Shown here in pieces: positions 8,406-17,366 of a stretch of 41,343 nt of DNA. The notes below the pieces were generated by a model. It saw only the letters and a program-made list of their open reading frames with translations, was not told the origin of the DNA and searched no databases. The DNA is from Nanobdellota archaeon (GTDB lineage Archaea; Nanobdellota; Nanobdellia; CSSed11-243R1): contig JAGGWW010000030.1 in the NCBI GenBank assembly GCA_021163365.1, positions 1 through 41,343 of the forward strand, given 5' to 3'. The position numbers were made by a program, and so were the translations under genes. Numbering within the stretch: the stretch's first letter is position 1; the number at the start of each line of letters is the position of its first letter.

Positions 8406-9588
8406 TTTTGGTTTTCTTCTTGGCCATTTTACTTTTATTAAGCCTTTTTCATCTAATCTTTTTGCCACATTCCAAATAGTGTTATAATCTCCACCAATGT
8501 TCTCAACTATTTCTTTAACAGTAATTTCTTCTTTTCCAGAATTTTTATAAAATTCAATAACACGTTTATCATAAATTCTTTTCCTTGGTCCACCAATGTT
8601 TAAATCACAACCTATCTTATTGAGTTCATCAACAATCTTTGCAATTGTTTCTGCTGAATATCCTGTTTCTTTTTCCAAAGATATAAAAGAAACCCTTCCA
8701 TTTTTTGACAACCTCTCATATGCATCTAAGATTACATTTATGTCTGGAAGGCGAAAATCCTTTAGTGGTATACCCTTTGCCCTTATTCTGTTTAAATAAA
8801 GAGTTACTTTCCTTCTTTCTAATCCTGTTTTTTCAACAAGATTTTCAAAGCTTAATTTGCCTTCTTGATTTAGTTTTTTATAAGCATTGAAAATCATAAA
8901 TTCTGTTGGTGATAAATGAATCTCTTTGTTCCCAACTACAACATTTGGAATCTCATTTTTTCTCCATATTATAATCTCGTATCCTTTTTTCCTTAGTTTT
9001 GAAATGTGGTTTATTACATTGTAATCTTTGATTCCTGTTTTACATACAATGTCATCAATTGTTACATCCTCTTTCTTTTTTTATTTCTTCATATGAACCT
9101 AAAACCTTTTTTTCCATTGGTGCTGGTTTCTTTGCTTTTTTAACCTTAACATTGTACCCCATTTTCCTAAAATCTTTCACATAATGTCTTAAAGAAGCAA
9201 GAGAAGCACCTGTTTGGCTTTTAAGTTCAAGATAGCTTATTTCTTCATTGTTTAATATTTTTTCAAGGATTATCTCTTTTGCACTTTTTATATTTAAGTC
9301 TATGCCATGTTTTTTTAAAGCCCAATTTCCCTTTTGCACTTTTTGCAAACTTAACTTTGTTTTCTCGCAAACCATGTTATATGCTAAACCATCAATTTTA
9401 TTTTGATATAAAAGCAATGTTAATCCTTCTTCGCCAACAACACATATAATTTGTTTTCTTAATTTTCTTTTTTCTTCTTTATATTCATCAATTAATTGAG
9501 ATGTTCTTTCTGTTTGAGGTTGAAATGAAAGAGCAAGAATTCTATTTTCAAGTGTTTCCATCTTATTGTATAAGCTAAGAATGTTCAT
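8397..9588 (-). pseudogene. Tandem winged-HTH repeat protein, split by a 1-nt frameshift (as two ORFs: 9055-9588 and 8397-~9056)
   Basis: Removing one base of the T7 tract at 9076-9082 (A7 in the coding sense) joins ...VLGSYEEIKKKEDVTIDDIVCKTGIKDYNVINHISKLRKKGYEIIIWRKN...EFMIFNAYKK... into one ~396-aa protein of consecutive wHTH-like units. Could be a sequencing indel, phase variation or genuine split. Confidence 0.6.
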
Positions 9589-9611
9589 AAGATAAAAAAT
9601 ATTATTTACAA

Positions 9612-11369
9612 TTATAAGCTTTTAGTTGCTGCTTTAAATTCTTTAATAATTTCTAATTCTTCTTGTGTTAGCTCGTTTCCAAATTTTGCTTCAATTATCT
9701 CAAGATGGCTGCGTGGAATAAAAACCAACAGTTCATCACCCTCGTGTATGTGTCTTCCAACAATAGCTTTAGGAATTGATATTGCAACCTTTTCTCCTGA
9801 TTTTGCTTGAGAAACAGGTTTTCCTTCGCTTTGTATTTCTTTTATTTCCCCTATTTCTTTACCATCTTTTCTTATTAATCTAACCTTTGTTTTAATTCTT
9901 CCAAACACTTCAACACCAACAACAGCAGGATTGCTTTGTCTGAATACATAACCTTTTAGTATCTTTACTTTTCCTGGCCAAACAAGTTTTTCAAGTGCAA
10001 TTCTTTTTTCTTCTTCTATTTGATGCTCTTTCCAATCTTTATAATCTTCGAACAAGGAATAAATAACATTTGAAGAAAATATCTTTATTCCATAATCTTC
10101 TGCTAATTGTTTTACATCTTTTGGTATCTCAACATTGAATGCAAACAAAACACCAAGAAGTTTGTTTTTTTCCTTCATTAGCTTTGCTTCAACAACGTCG
10201 TTTTTTGTTAAAGCACCAATCCCAGCTTTTCTTATAGGTAAGTTAATTTGTTTGAATAATCCTGTTAAAGCTTCTATTGCACCAATTGAATCCGCTTTTA
10301 TTATAACTCCTTCTTTGTCTGTATCTACTAAGATATCTTTTAATTCTTTTTGCAGTTGTTCTTTTGCTTTTTCTATTTCTTCTGGCGTGTTTGCAACTTT
10401 AAATTGCATTCCAGCAATTGCACCATCTAAGTTTGGAGCAGAGATTTTAACACCTGCTGCTGCGCTAACTTCTTTTACATATTCAAAATTGCCTTTTTCT
10501 CTTAATTCTTTTAAAGGAGATGGTTTTAAAATTGCTCTTACTTTTGTTACAATAGCTCCTTCTAATCCTGGAAGAACAATTGTGTCTCCCGTTCTTAATA
10601 TTCCATCGTAGATTATAACATCAATTGTTTTTCCTAATCCCTTTACTTCTTTTACTTCTAAAATGTTCCCAATAGCAGGACCAGAAACTTCAATCTTTAG
10701 CTTTTGCTCAAGATATTTTTGAGCTAACCCAGCTAGTACCATTAGTAATTCAGATATTCCTTCTTTTGTTATGCCTGATGTTGGAATAATTGCAACCTGT
10801 TTTGTAAAATCATCAATTCTGTCAAATCTTTCTGAATTTATTCCATAATCTGATAAAGAGATAACAATCCTATACAATCTTTCATCTAATTCTTGCTTAA
10901 CGTGCTCTGCTTGCTTGTTAAAACTTTCCATAAAGCATGTTGTGTTGTGAACCTTCCATCCAGGGATTAAATCAATTTTATTTGCAGCCACAATGAAAGG
11001 AACCTTAAATTGTTTTAAAATAGAAACAGCTTCTCTTGTTTGTGCTTTAAATCCTTCATTTATATCAACAACCAAAATTGCTAAATCAGAAATAGAACCT
11101 CCTCTTTTTCTTAAATTTGTAAATGCTTCATGCCCTGGTGTGTCTATCATAAGAAGACCAGGGATTGTAAACTTTATTTTAAGCTTTTCAAGAAGTGGCC
11201 CACATATTTTTTTAACAACATCTAATGGTATTTCCGAAGCTCCAACATGCTGTGTTATTGCTCCAGCTTCTTTTTTAGCAATAGCAGTACCCCTAATTGC
11301 ATCAAGTATTGTTGTTTTTCCATGGTCTATGTGTCCAACTACTGCTATAATTGGTTGTCTTATTTTCAT
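9612..11369 (-). CDS. infB: Translation initiation factor aIF5B (IF-2 family)
   Basis: 585 aa; VVGHIDHGKTTILDAIRG, DTPGHEAFTNLRKRGG, ANKIDLIPGW GTPase motifs; IF-2 C-terminal domains. Confidence 0.97.
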   Translation of the reverse strand: MKIRQPIIAVVGHIDHGKTTILDAIRGTAIAKKEAGAITQHVGASEIPLDVVKKICGPLLEKLKIKFTIPGLLMIDTPGHEAFTNLRKRGGSISDLAILVVDINEGFKAQTREAVSILKQFKVPFIVAANKIDLIPGWKVHNTTCFMESFNKQAEHVKQELDERLYRIVISLSDYGINSERFDRIDDFTKQVAIIPTSGITKEGISELLMVLAGLAQKYLEQKLKIEVSGPAIGNILEVKEVKGLGKTIDVIIYDGILRTGDTIVLPGLEGAIVTKVRAILKPSPLKELREKGNFEYVKEVSAAAGVKISAPNLDGAIAGMQFKVANTPEEIEKAKEQLQKELKDILVDTDKEGVIIKADSIGAIEALTGLFKQINLPIRKAGIGALTKNDVVEAKLMKEKNKLLGVLFAFNVEIPKDVKQLAEDYGIKIFSSNVIYSLFEDYKDWKEHQIEEEKRIALEKLVWPGKVKILKGYVFRQSNPAVVGVEVFGRIKTKVRLIRKDGKEIGEIKEIQSEGKPVSQAKSGEKVAISIPKAIVGRHIHEGDELLVFIPRSHLEIIEAKFGNELTQEELEIIKEFKAATKSL

Positions 11370-11421
11370 GTTTTATTAAAAAATGAATACTTTTATAAAT
11401 AGTTATGTTTTAGCGCATAAT

Positions 11422-11538
11422 ATGGATGAAGAATTGGACGAATTAAGCTTAATATGGGAAAGCCTTACTCCTGAACAAAAAAAGATTTTCAAAGAAATAG
11501 CAAAAAAGAGCAAGGAAGACTTAACATACATAGGTTAA
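11422..11538 (+). CDS. Small acidic 38-aa ORF (candidate leaderless microprotein)
   Basis: MDEELDELSLIWESLTPEQKKIFKEIAKKSKEDLTYIG; ATG ~26 nt downstream of TTTTATAAATA; not in the ORF track (too short). Confidence 0.5.
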   Translation: MDEELDELSLIWESLTPEQKKIFKEIAKKSKEDLTYIG

Positions 11539-12014
11539 GCATTTTCTTCTTGCCAAGACTTTATTTCTTCTTCATATATCTTTTTCAAATTCTTTGATTC
11601 TAAAATCGTTGTTGACAAAACCATCGCAGCTTGTGGATCTTCTCTTAGTGGCTCTAAGATTTCTTTAATGTATTTGGACGCGATTTCAAATTCCCTTGGT
11701 TGTAATTTTCCAAGAGCCTCGTCAACAGAATTTAAACTTTCAACTAAATTTTCAATGCATTTTTTATGAGCTTCTTTACTTAACTCTTTATGATAATTAT
11801 GCAAGAACCTTGAAATTTCACCTTCCCTAAAGTTTAAAGTATTATTAAGCCCAATTGAATGGCTTGATGTACTTGGTAGTCTTAAGAAGTTATAATCAAA
11901 CAAATCGTTAGTTTTATTTAAAGACGAATAATCAAGAACTGCATCAATTAGTTTATGAAGCTCACATGCAAGTTCTTTGTATTCTTCTGGAATTTTTAGA
12001 AGCGTGAACGCCAA
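11535..12014 (-). CDS. Hypothetical helical protein
   Basis: 159-aa ORF; TTG start with AGGTGAT Shine-Dalgarno; upstream operator-like motif C. Confidence 0.7.
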   Translation of the reverse strand: MAFTLLKIPEEYKELACELHKLIDAVLDYSSLNKTNDLFDYNFLRLPSTSSHSIGLNNTLNFREGEISRFLHNYHKELSKEAHKKCIENLVESLNSVDEALGKLQPREFEIASKYIKEILEPLREDPQAAMVLSTTILESKNLKKIYEEEIKSWQEENA

Positions 12015-12027
12015 TTATATCACCTAT

Positions 12028-12057
12028 GTAACTATAAAGTAGTAAAGATATTTAAAG
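12028..12057 (-). promoter_or_regulatory. Promoter plus operator-like site C
   Basis: TTTAAATA box on the minus strand followed by TTTACTACTTTATAGTTAC; 12/15 identity by eye to site A. Confidence 0.35.
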
Positions 12058-12061
12058 TTTT

Positions 12062-12715
12062 TTATATTAACCCTTTTTGCTTCAATGCTTCCATAATTTT
12101 CTCAACTTGCTCTTCAGGTGGTGTGTCAATTTTTGTTGTTTTTATTGTTATTAATTTACCTTTGTTAATATAATATTCTTTTAATGGCGCTGTTTTTTCT
12201 TCATAAACTCTTAATCTTTCTTTTATTGCTTCTGGTTTATCATCATCTCTTTGATATAATTCCCCACCACACTTATCACAAATTCCATCAACCTTTGGCT
12301 TAAGATAAAGTAGGTTATAGATTGCTCCACATTTTTTACATTGTCTTCTTGCTGAGAGCCTTTTTATTATTATTTCTTCTGGAACATCAAGATATATAAC
12401 CACATCAATGTCAGATATTTCCTCTAAGGCTTTTGCTTGTTCTAAAGTTCTTGGAAATCCATCAAGAATAAATCCGTTTTTTGTATCATCTTTTTGTAAC
12501 CTTTGCTTAAGCATTTCGATTACAATCTCATCTGGAACCAATTCTCCTTTTTCTATGTATTCTTTTGCCTTTTTCCCTATCTCTGTGTTATTCTTTATAT
12601 TTTCTCTAAAAAGCTCACCAGTTGATATTGTTGGTATCCCAAGTTTTGGTGCAAGTCTTGTAGCATATGTTCCTTTTCCAGCGCCAGGTGGCCCAAGCAT
12701 TACTATCTTTACCAT
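12062..12715 (-). CDS. adk: Adenylate kinase
   Basis: [36 protein letters not shown], Cys4 LID zinc motif CKKCGAIYN...CDKCGG. Confidence 0.97.
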   Translation of the reverse strand: MVKIVMLGPPGAGKGTYATRLAPKLGIPTISTGELFRENIKNNTEIGKKAKEYIEKGELVPDEIVIEMLKQRLQKDDTKNGFILDGFPRTLEQAKALEEISDIDVVIYLDVPEEIIIKRLSARRQCKKCGAIYNLLYLKPKVDGICDKCGGELYQRDDDKPEAIKERLRVYEEKTAPLKEYYINKGKLITIKTTKIDTPPEEQVEKIMEALKQKGLI

Positions 12716-12882
12716 TAGCTCACCTTCCTAACCCATTTAACTTTTCTTGGAACCCTTTTTAACTTTAGCATGTTCTTTTCACATTTGCTTGAGCAAAACC
12801 ACAATATTTTTCCATCATTCTTTACAAACATAAGTCCTTCATTCTGAGACATTTTTTTCCCACAAAATGAGCAATTAGGCAT
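12715..12882 (-). CDS. rpl24e: 50S ribosomal protein L24e
   Basis: 55-aa ORF missing from the track: [60 protein letters not shown] overlap with adk. Confidence 0.93.
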   Translation of the reverse strand: MPNCSFCGKKMSQNEGLMFVKNDGKILWFCSSKCEKNMLKLKRVPRKVKWVRKVS

Positions 12883-12886
12883 TTTC

Positions 12887-13195
12887 TCACTTCCTTCTTC
12901 CCCTTCTTTTTGAAAGCGGTGCTGCTTCTATTTCTGTGTCTTTAAGCATTAAAATATCTCCAATTTTTACAGGACCTTTAACATTCCTTCTTAAGACTTT
13001 TCCAGCATCTCTTCCAGCTAAAACTTTGCACCTTACTTGCATTACTTCTCCCCTAACACCTGTTCTTGCAACAAGTTCTATAACCTTTGCTGGTGCAGCT
13101 TCTTTATACTCTTGAAATTTCTTTTCTTCTTCTGTTAATTCTTCAACCTTTTTTCTTGTTGTTCTCCTTTTTCTTCTTCTTTCCATTTCAATCAC
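12887..13195 (-). CDS. rps28e: 30S ribosomal protein S28e with N-terminal extension
   Basis: [54 protein letters not shown]; ~35-residue basic/acidic N-terminal extension. Confidence 0.93.
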   Translation of the reverse strand: MIEMERRRKRRTTRKKVEELTEEEKKFQEYKEAAPAKVIELVARTGVRGEVMQVRCKVLAGRDAGKVLRRNVKGPVKIGDILMLKDTEIEAAPLSKRRGRRK

Positions 13196-13560
13196 TTACT
13201 CGTTATTTTCTTTAATTCTTCAATTAATTCCATAAGTTGCTTTTTAGCTTCTCCAGCATCAATTATTGCAACAGCAGATGTTGCCACTTCAAGCCCAGCT
13301 GATGTTCCAAGGTCTTTTTTTGAGCTTGCAACTAAGTATGGAATATTTTTTTCTTCGCAAAGAGGTGGAAGATGCATGACTATTTCTGGTGGATTAATAT
13401 CGTTTGCAATAACAACAAGCTTTGCTTGGCCTCTTTCAACTGCTTTTGTTGTTTCATTCATTCCTTTTTTTATCTTCCCACTATTTCTTGCAATCTCAAC
13501 AATTTCTAATGCTTTTTCAGCTAATTCTTTTGGAACTTCAAATTTTACATAGTTAGCCAT
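13192..13560 (-). CDS. rpl7ae: 50S ribosomal protein L7Ae
   Basis: [62 protein letters not shown]. Confidence 0.96.
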   Translation of the reverse strand: MANYVKFEVPKELAEKALEIVEIARNSGKIKKGMNETTKAVERGQAKLVVIANDINPPEIVMHLPPLCEEKNIPYLVASSKKDLGTSAGLEVATSAVAIIDAGEAKKQLMELIEELKKITSK

Positions 13561-13666
13561 TTTAACCCCTCCTCTTAGGCAAGCGCCTTCATTAAGTCAT
13601 TTGGTAAAGAAAATGAAAATTAATGTATTTATAAAGGTTTTCAATTAGTGCAGAATTATTTAAAAA

Positions 13667-14185
13667 TTATTTTATGCCGCATATTTTTTTAACTATCTGA
13701 ACTCTTTTATTTAATTCAACAAAGGGAACTTTGTGAACTTCATAGCCAAGTTCTTTATACAAATTTTCTATTATCTTGCTTATCTCAAGTGCCTTTTGTT
13801 TATCTTCAACTCTTACTTCATCGTTTTCATGATTTGGGTTTTGCTCAAGTAATATAACTTTATTGTACTTTGCTTGCTTTGCTGCTTTTAATAGCCATTC
13901 TGGTGGCTCTTGCCCATTTGCAATGAAATAAGCAATACCCTCTGGTATATCTATGTCAAGAAACACAAGTTCACCATCTTTTATTTTCTTATTTCTTTCA
14001 AGTGTTCTTTTTAGGACTTCGTACTGAAACTGATATCTATTTTTTTGGTGGTCTATTCCTTTTTTCTTATATTCTAATATCACTTCTCTTGCAATTTCAT
14101 GAAGAACTTTGTAACCTTGTTTTTCTAATTCTTTTATTAAAGTTGTTTTTCCAGAACAGGGACCCCCAGTTATCACTATTTTCAT
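13667..14185 (-). CDS. P-loop NTPase (AAA_28-like predicted ATPase)
   Basis: MKIVITGGPCSGKTTLIKELEKQGYKVLHEIAREVI; VFLDIDIPEGIAYF. Confidence 0.8.
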   Translation of the reverse strand: MKIVITGGPCSGKTTLIKELEKQGYKVLHEIAREVILEYKKKGIDHQKNRYQFQYEVLKRTLERNKKIKDGELVFLDIDIPEGIAYFIANGQEPPEWLLKAAKQAKYNKVILLEQNPNHENDEVRVEDKQKALEISKIIENLYKELGYEVHKVPFVELNKRVQIVKKICGIK

Positions 14186-14237
14186 TGAATAAATCTTTAT
14201 CGCAATATTTAATAAAGTTTTTCCTATTGAAATTATT

Positions 14238-14936
14238 ATGAAAGCATTGGTTTTAGCAGCTGGGAAAGGAGTAAGGATGCTCCCTTATACAAATGATAAG
14301 CCAAAGGTTCTTGTAAAGGTTGCTGGAAAACCATTTTTATACTATGTTTTGAAAAATTTAGAAAAAGCTGGAATTAAGAAAATAGGAATTGTTGTTGGTT
14401 ATAAAAAGGAGAAGATATACGACTTTATAGATAAGTATGGGTTTAAGGTTGACTTTATTGAACAAGAAGAGCAGCTTGGAACAGGACATGCTGTTTTGGT
14501 TTCAAAGCAATGGGTTGATGATGACCAGTTTTTGGTTGTTATGGGCGACAATCTTTACTCAGAAAACGACATTGAGACAATTTCAAGAAGGATTGATAAA
14601 TTCTGCTATGTTGCTGCTTATAAATCCGAACATCCAGAAAGATATGGTGTTCTTGAAGTTTTAGATGGGATGTTAAAGAAAATAGAAGAAAAACCAGCAC
14701 ATCCAAAATCAAACTTAGTTAATACGGGATTGTATAAACTTACACCAGAGATATTCACACATTTAATTGATTTAAAAAAATCTCCAAGAGGAGAATTTGA
14801 ATTAACAGATGCCATTACACACCTTGCTGGTTTAGGTAGAGTAAAAATATATGAGTTAAAAGATTATTGGCTTGATATGTCAACAAAAGAAGATTTGCCA
14901 AAGATTGAAGAAAAAATAAAACAATTGGGACTATGA
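14238..14936 (+). CDS. Sugar nucleotidyltransferase (NTP_transferase)
   Basis: MKALVLAAGKGVRMLPYTNDKPKVLVKVAGKPFLYYVLKNLEKAG; VVMGDNLYS. Confidence 0.9.
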   Translation: MKALVLAAGKGVRMLPYTNDKPKVLVKVAGKPFLYYVLKNLEKAGIKKIGIVVGYKKEKIYDFIDKYGFKVDFIEQEEQLGTGHAVLVSKQWVDDDQFLVVMGDNLYSENDIETISRRIDKFCYVAAYKSEHPERYGVLEVLDGMLKKIEEKPAHPKSNLVNTGLYKLTPEIFTHLIDLKKSPRGEFELTDAITHLAGLGRVKIYELKDYWLDMSTKEDLPKIEEKIKQLGL

Positions 14937-15811
14937 AGTGTTCTGTTTGTAAGAAACCAGCATTTGTAAAAGTAAGGTATATGAAAAAAAGTTATTGTAA
15001 GGAACATTTTGCACAATTTATAGAATCAAAGGTTAAGAACACTATTGAAAAGTTTAAATTAATAGACGAAGATGACAAAATTCTTGTTGCTGTTTCAGGT
15101 GGAAAGGACTCCTCAGCTTTGTTATACATATTAAGTAAATTATTTAACAATGTTGTTGCAATTCATCTTGACTTGGGTATTGGAGAATTTTCAAGAAAGA
15201 GCAAAGAAGCTGTTAAAGAATTAAGCAAATTGTGTAATGTCGAGTTAAAAATTTACAAATTAAAAGATATGGTTGGTTTTTCAATTCCAGAAATCAAATT
15301 AGAAAGAAGATGTGGCGCTTGCGGATTAATTAAAAGGTATTTATTAAATAAAATCGCATATGAAGAAGGATTTAACAAAATAGCTGTTGGGCATAACTTA
15401 GATGATGAGCTTTCATTTATCGTAAATTGTTTGATTTCTGGAGATATAAAACAGCTTTCAAGAATAGGACCAAAAACTCAAACAAAGGGAAAGCTAATAG
15501 GTAGAATTAAACCATTGTATAAATGTTATGAAAGCGAAATGAAACTTTATTGCGATGCTGTTGGTATTAACTATGTTAAAGAGATATGTCCATTTTCAAA
15601 AGGAGCAAAACAAGCTGTTTATAAAAAGGCACTTGATTTAATTGAAGAAAAATCTCCTGGCTCAAAGCTTTCTTTTATTAATTCTTTTATTAAGAAAATC
15701 AAACCTTTGTTACCAAAAGAGGAAGTAAAGTTAAATGAATGTAAGGAATGTGGTTTTATGACTACATCAGATGTTTGTTCGTTTTGTAAGCTTGTTAAGA
15801 GAATAAAATGA
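14933..15811 (+). CDS. tRNA thiolation enzyme, TtuA/Ncs6-like PP-loop ATPase
   Basis: N- and C-terminal zinc fingers (CSVCKKPAFVKV, CKECGFMTTSDVCSFCK), PP-loop VAVSGGKDSSALLYIL, CGACGLIKRYLLN. Confidence 0.92.
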   Translation: MKCSVCKKPAFVKVRYMKKSYCKEHFAQFIESKVKNTIEKFKLIDEDDKILVAVSGGKDSSALLYILSKLFNNVVAIHLDLGIGEFSRKSKEAVKELSKLCNVELKIYKLKDMVGFSIPEIKLERRCGACGLIKRYLLNKIAYEEGFNKIAVGHNLDDELSFIVNCLISGDIKQLSRIGPKTQTKGKLIGRIKPLYKCYESEMKLYCDAVGINYVKEICPFSKGAKQAVYKKALDLIEEKSPGSKLSFINSFIKKIKPLLPKEEVKLNECKECGFMTTSDVCSFCKLVKRIK

Positions 15812-16086
15812 AACGCTTTCACATTTTTGTTTCAGGCAGAGTACAAGGTGTTTTCTTTAGAGCAAATGCTGTTAATGTTGCTAAGACTCTTGGAATAAAA
15901 GGATGGGTTAGAAATAGAAAGGATGGAAGAGTTGAAATTGTTGCTGAAGGCGAAGACGAAAAGTTAAAAGAATTTATTAAATGGGTAAAGAAAGGCCCAA
16001 TCCTTGCAAAGGTTACAAAAGTAGAAATTAAAGAAGAAACACCAGCTGGCGAATTTAAAGAATTTGAAAGAAGAGAAACTGTTTAG
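15808..16086 (+). CDS. acyP: Acylphosphatase
   Basis: FVSGRVQGVFFRANAVNVAKTLGIKGWVRNRKDGRVEIVAEG. Confidence 0.95.
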   Translation: MKRFHIFVSGRVQGVFFRANAVNVAKTLGIKGWVRNRKDGRVEIVAEGEDEKLKEFIKWVKKGPILAKVTKVEIKEETPAGEFKEFERRETV

Positions 16087-16100
16087 GATATTATTAAGCT

Positions 16101-16131
16101 TTATAACTTATAAATGTTTACTTTAAAGTAA
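16101..16131 (+). promoter_or_regulatory. Promoter with perfect palindrome TTACTTTAAAGTAA between TATA and start (site D)
   Basis: CTTATAAATG box then TTACTTTAAAGTAA at 16118-16131; ATG at 16131 is leaderless-like. Confidence 0.4.
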
Positions 16132-16766
16132 TGACGATTGATGTGGATGAGCTTGGTTACTTAGTTTCAAAGTTTAATGATTATAACCTAGAAACAATGC
16201 TTGTTGGCGGTATGGCTATTTCTCTATATGCTGTTCCAGTAACAACAAAAGATGTGGATTTTGCATTAGGAATAGAAGGTTGGGATAAAATTAGAGGGAT
16301 TCTAAATGAAATCCAGAGAGAAGGGGAGTATACTTTTAATACTGTTGCAAGAATAGAAGATGAAAAAGAAAAAAATTTAGAAACTAAGATATACTGGGTT
16401 CAGCATGGAGATTTAATATATCAAATGGATTTTATTGATATTGCTAAATTTTCAAAAAGAGAAGATTTTTTTGAAATAATTAAAGAAAGGTATTCTATGA
16501 AGTATCCAACGAGATATGGAGATATTGTCGTAGCTAAACCATCTTTTGTTATTTTTACTAGACTTTCAATTCCAGGGGAGAAATGGAAGAGATATATTCA
16601 GAAAATCACGGGCGAAGCAAAAGTAGCTTATGAAAAAAAGATTTTGTTCAATTTACAAGAAGTTATAAGAATTGCTGAGATTTCTAAAAAGGTTGATGTT
16701 GATTTGATATCAAAGCGATGTGAAATACTAAAAAGAAGTTTAAGAGAGGAAAAACTGCCATACTAA
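16131..16766 (+). CDS. Nucleotidyltransferase-fold protein (AbiEii/DUF6036-like)
   Basis: MLVGGMAISLYAVPVTTKDVDFALG (GG...DxD) signature. Confidence 0.65.
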   Translation: MTIDVDELGYLVSKFNDYNLETMLVGGMAISLYAVPVTTKDVDFALGIEGWDKIRGILNEIQREGEYTFNTVARIEDEKEKNLETKIYWVQHGDLIYQMDFIDIAKFSKREDFFEIIKERYSMKYPTRYGDIVVAKPSFVIFTRLSIPGEKWKRYIQKITGEAKVAYEKKILFNLQEVIRIAEISKKVDVDLISKRCEILKRSLREEKLPY

Positions 16767-17366
16767 TGATAAAAGATATATTGGAAGAGTGTTTTACTAT
16801 TTATGATGGAACTTAGTAATAGAGCTAAAGATAATCTTAATAGACTTAAAATGCTGATAAATGGCGAACCTTGGGCTTTTGCTAGGCCTATTTCTACTGC
16901 TTACTGGGGTGTAGATTACATAGCTCCTTTAACACTTGTGGTTCGTAGAAAACCAAAACGTTTAGAATTGCCCATTTATTTGCCAAAGTCCTTTAAAACA
17001 ATTCAAATTGATGGGTTTAAAGTACTCGACATAGAGGATTTAATAATAGAAGAACTCTTTTATTGTGATATATTTTCAGCTTATCTGTTATACAAGAAAA
17101 ATGAAAATAAAATTGATAAAGAATACTTGTTTTCTCGTATAATGGAAGAAGGCGGAAATATACCAAGCAAAGCTTATTTAGCATTATGTCATTTTAAAAG
17201 CTTTGAGCCTTTTACAAGAAAACTTAAGCCACTTGTAAAGGAAACCTATTTGCAGCAAATAATTAGCAAAGAAGAAATTGAAAATAAAATCGCAGAATCC
17301 TATGAAATTCCACCTTACCGCTCTTTCGAAGAGATTGTTAATCAAGCACTTGAGAATTTGGGCTAA
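16766..17366 (+). CDS. Hypothetical partner protein; start uncertain, possible 1-nt frameshift near 16808 (uninterrupted ORF 16803-17366)
   Basis: Track ORF 16803-17366 (187 aa). An ATG overlapping the previous stop (TAATG, 16764-16768) opens MIKDILEECFTIYD, which would join ELSNRAKDNLNRL if one base is skipped. Confidence 0.5.

Noticed and set aside
9076-9082. Programmed -1 frameshift at the A7 tract
   Set aside because: A -1 slip leads to AGA AAG AGG ATG TAA, an immediate stop. Only a +1 shift or one-base deletion restores the long frame, so a classic dnaX-type -1 event is excluded.
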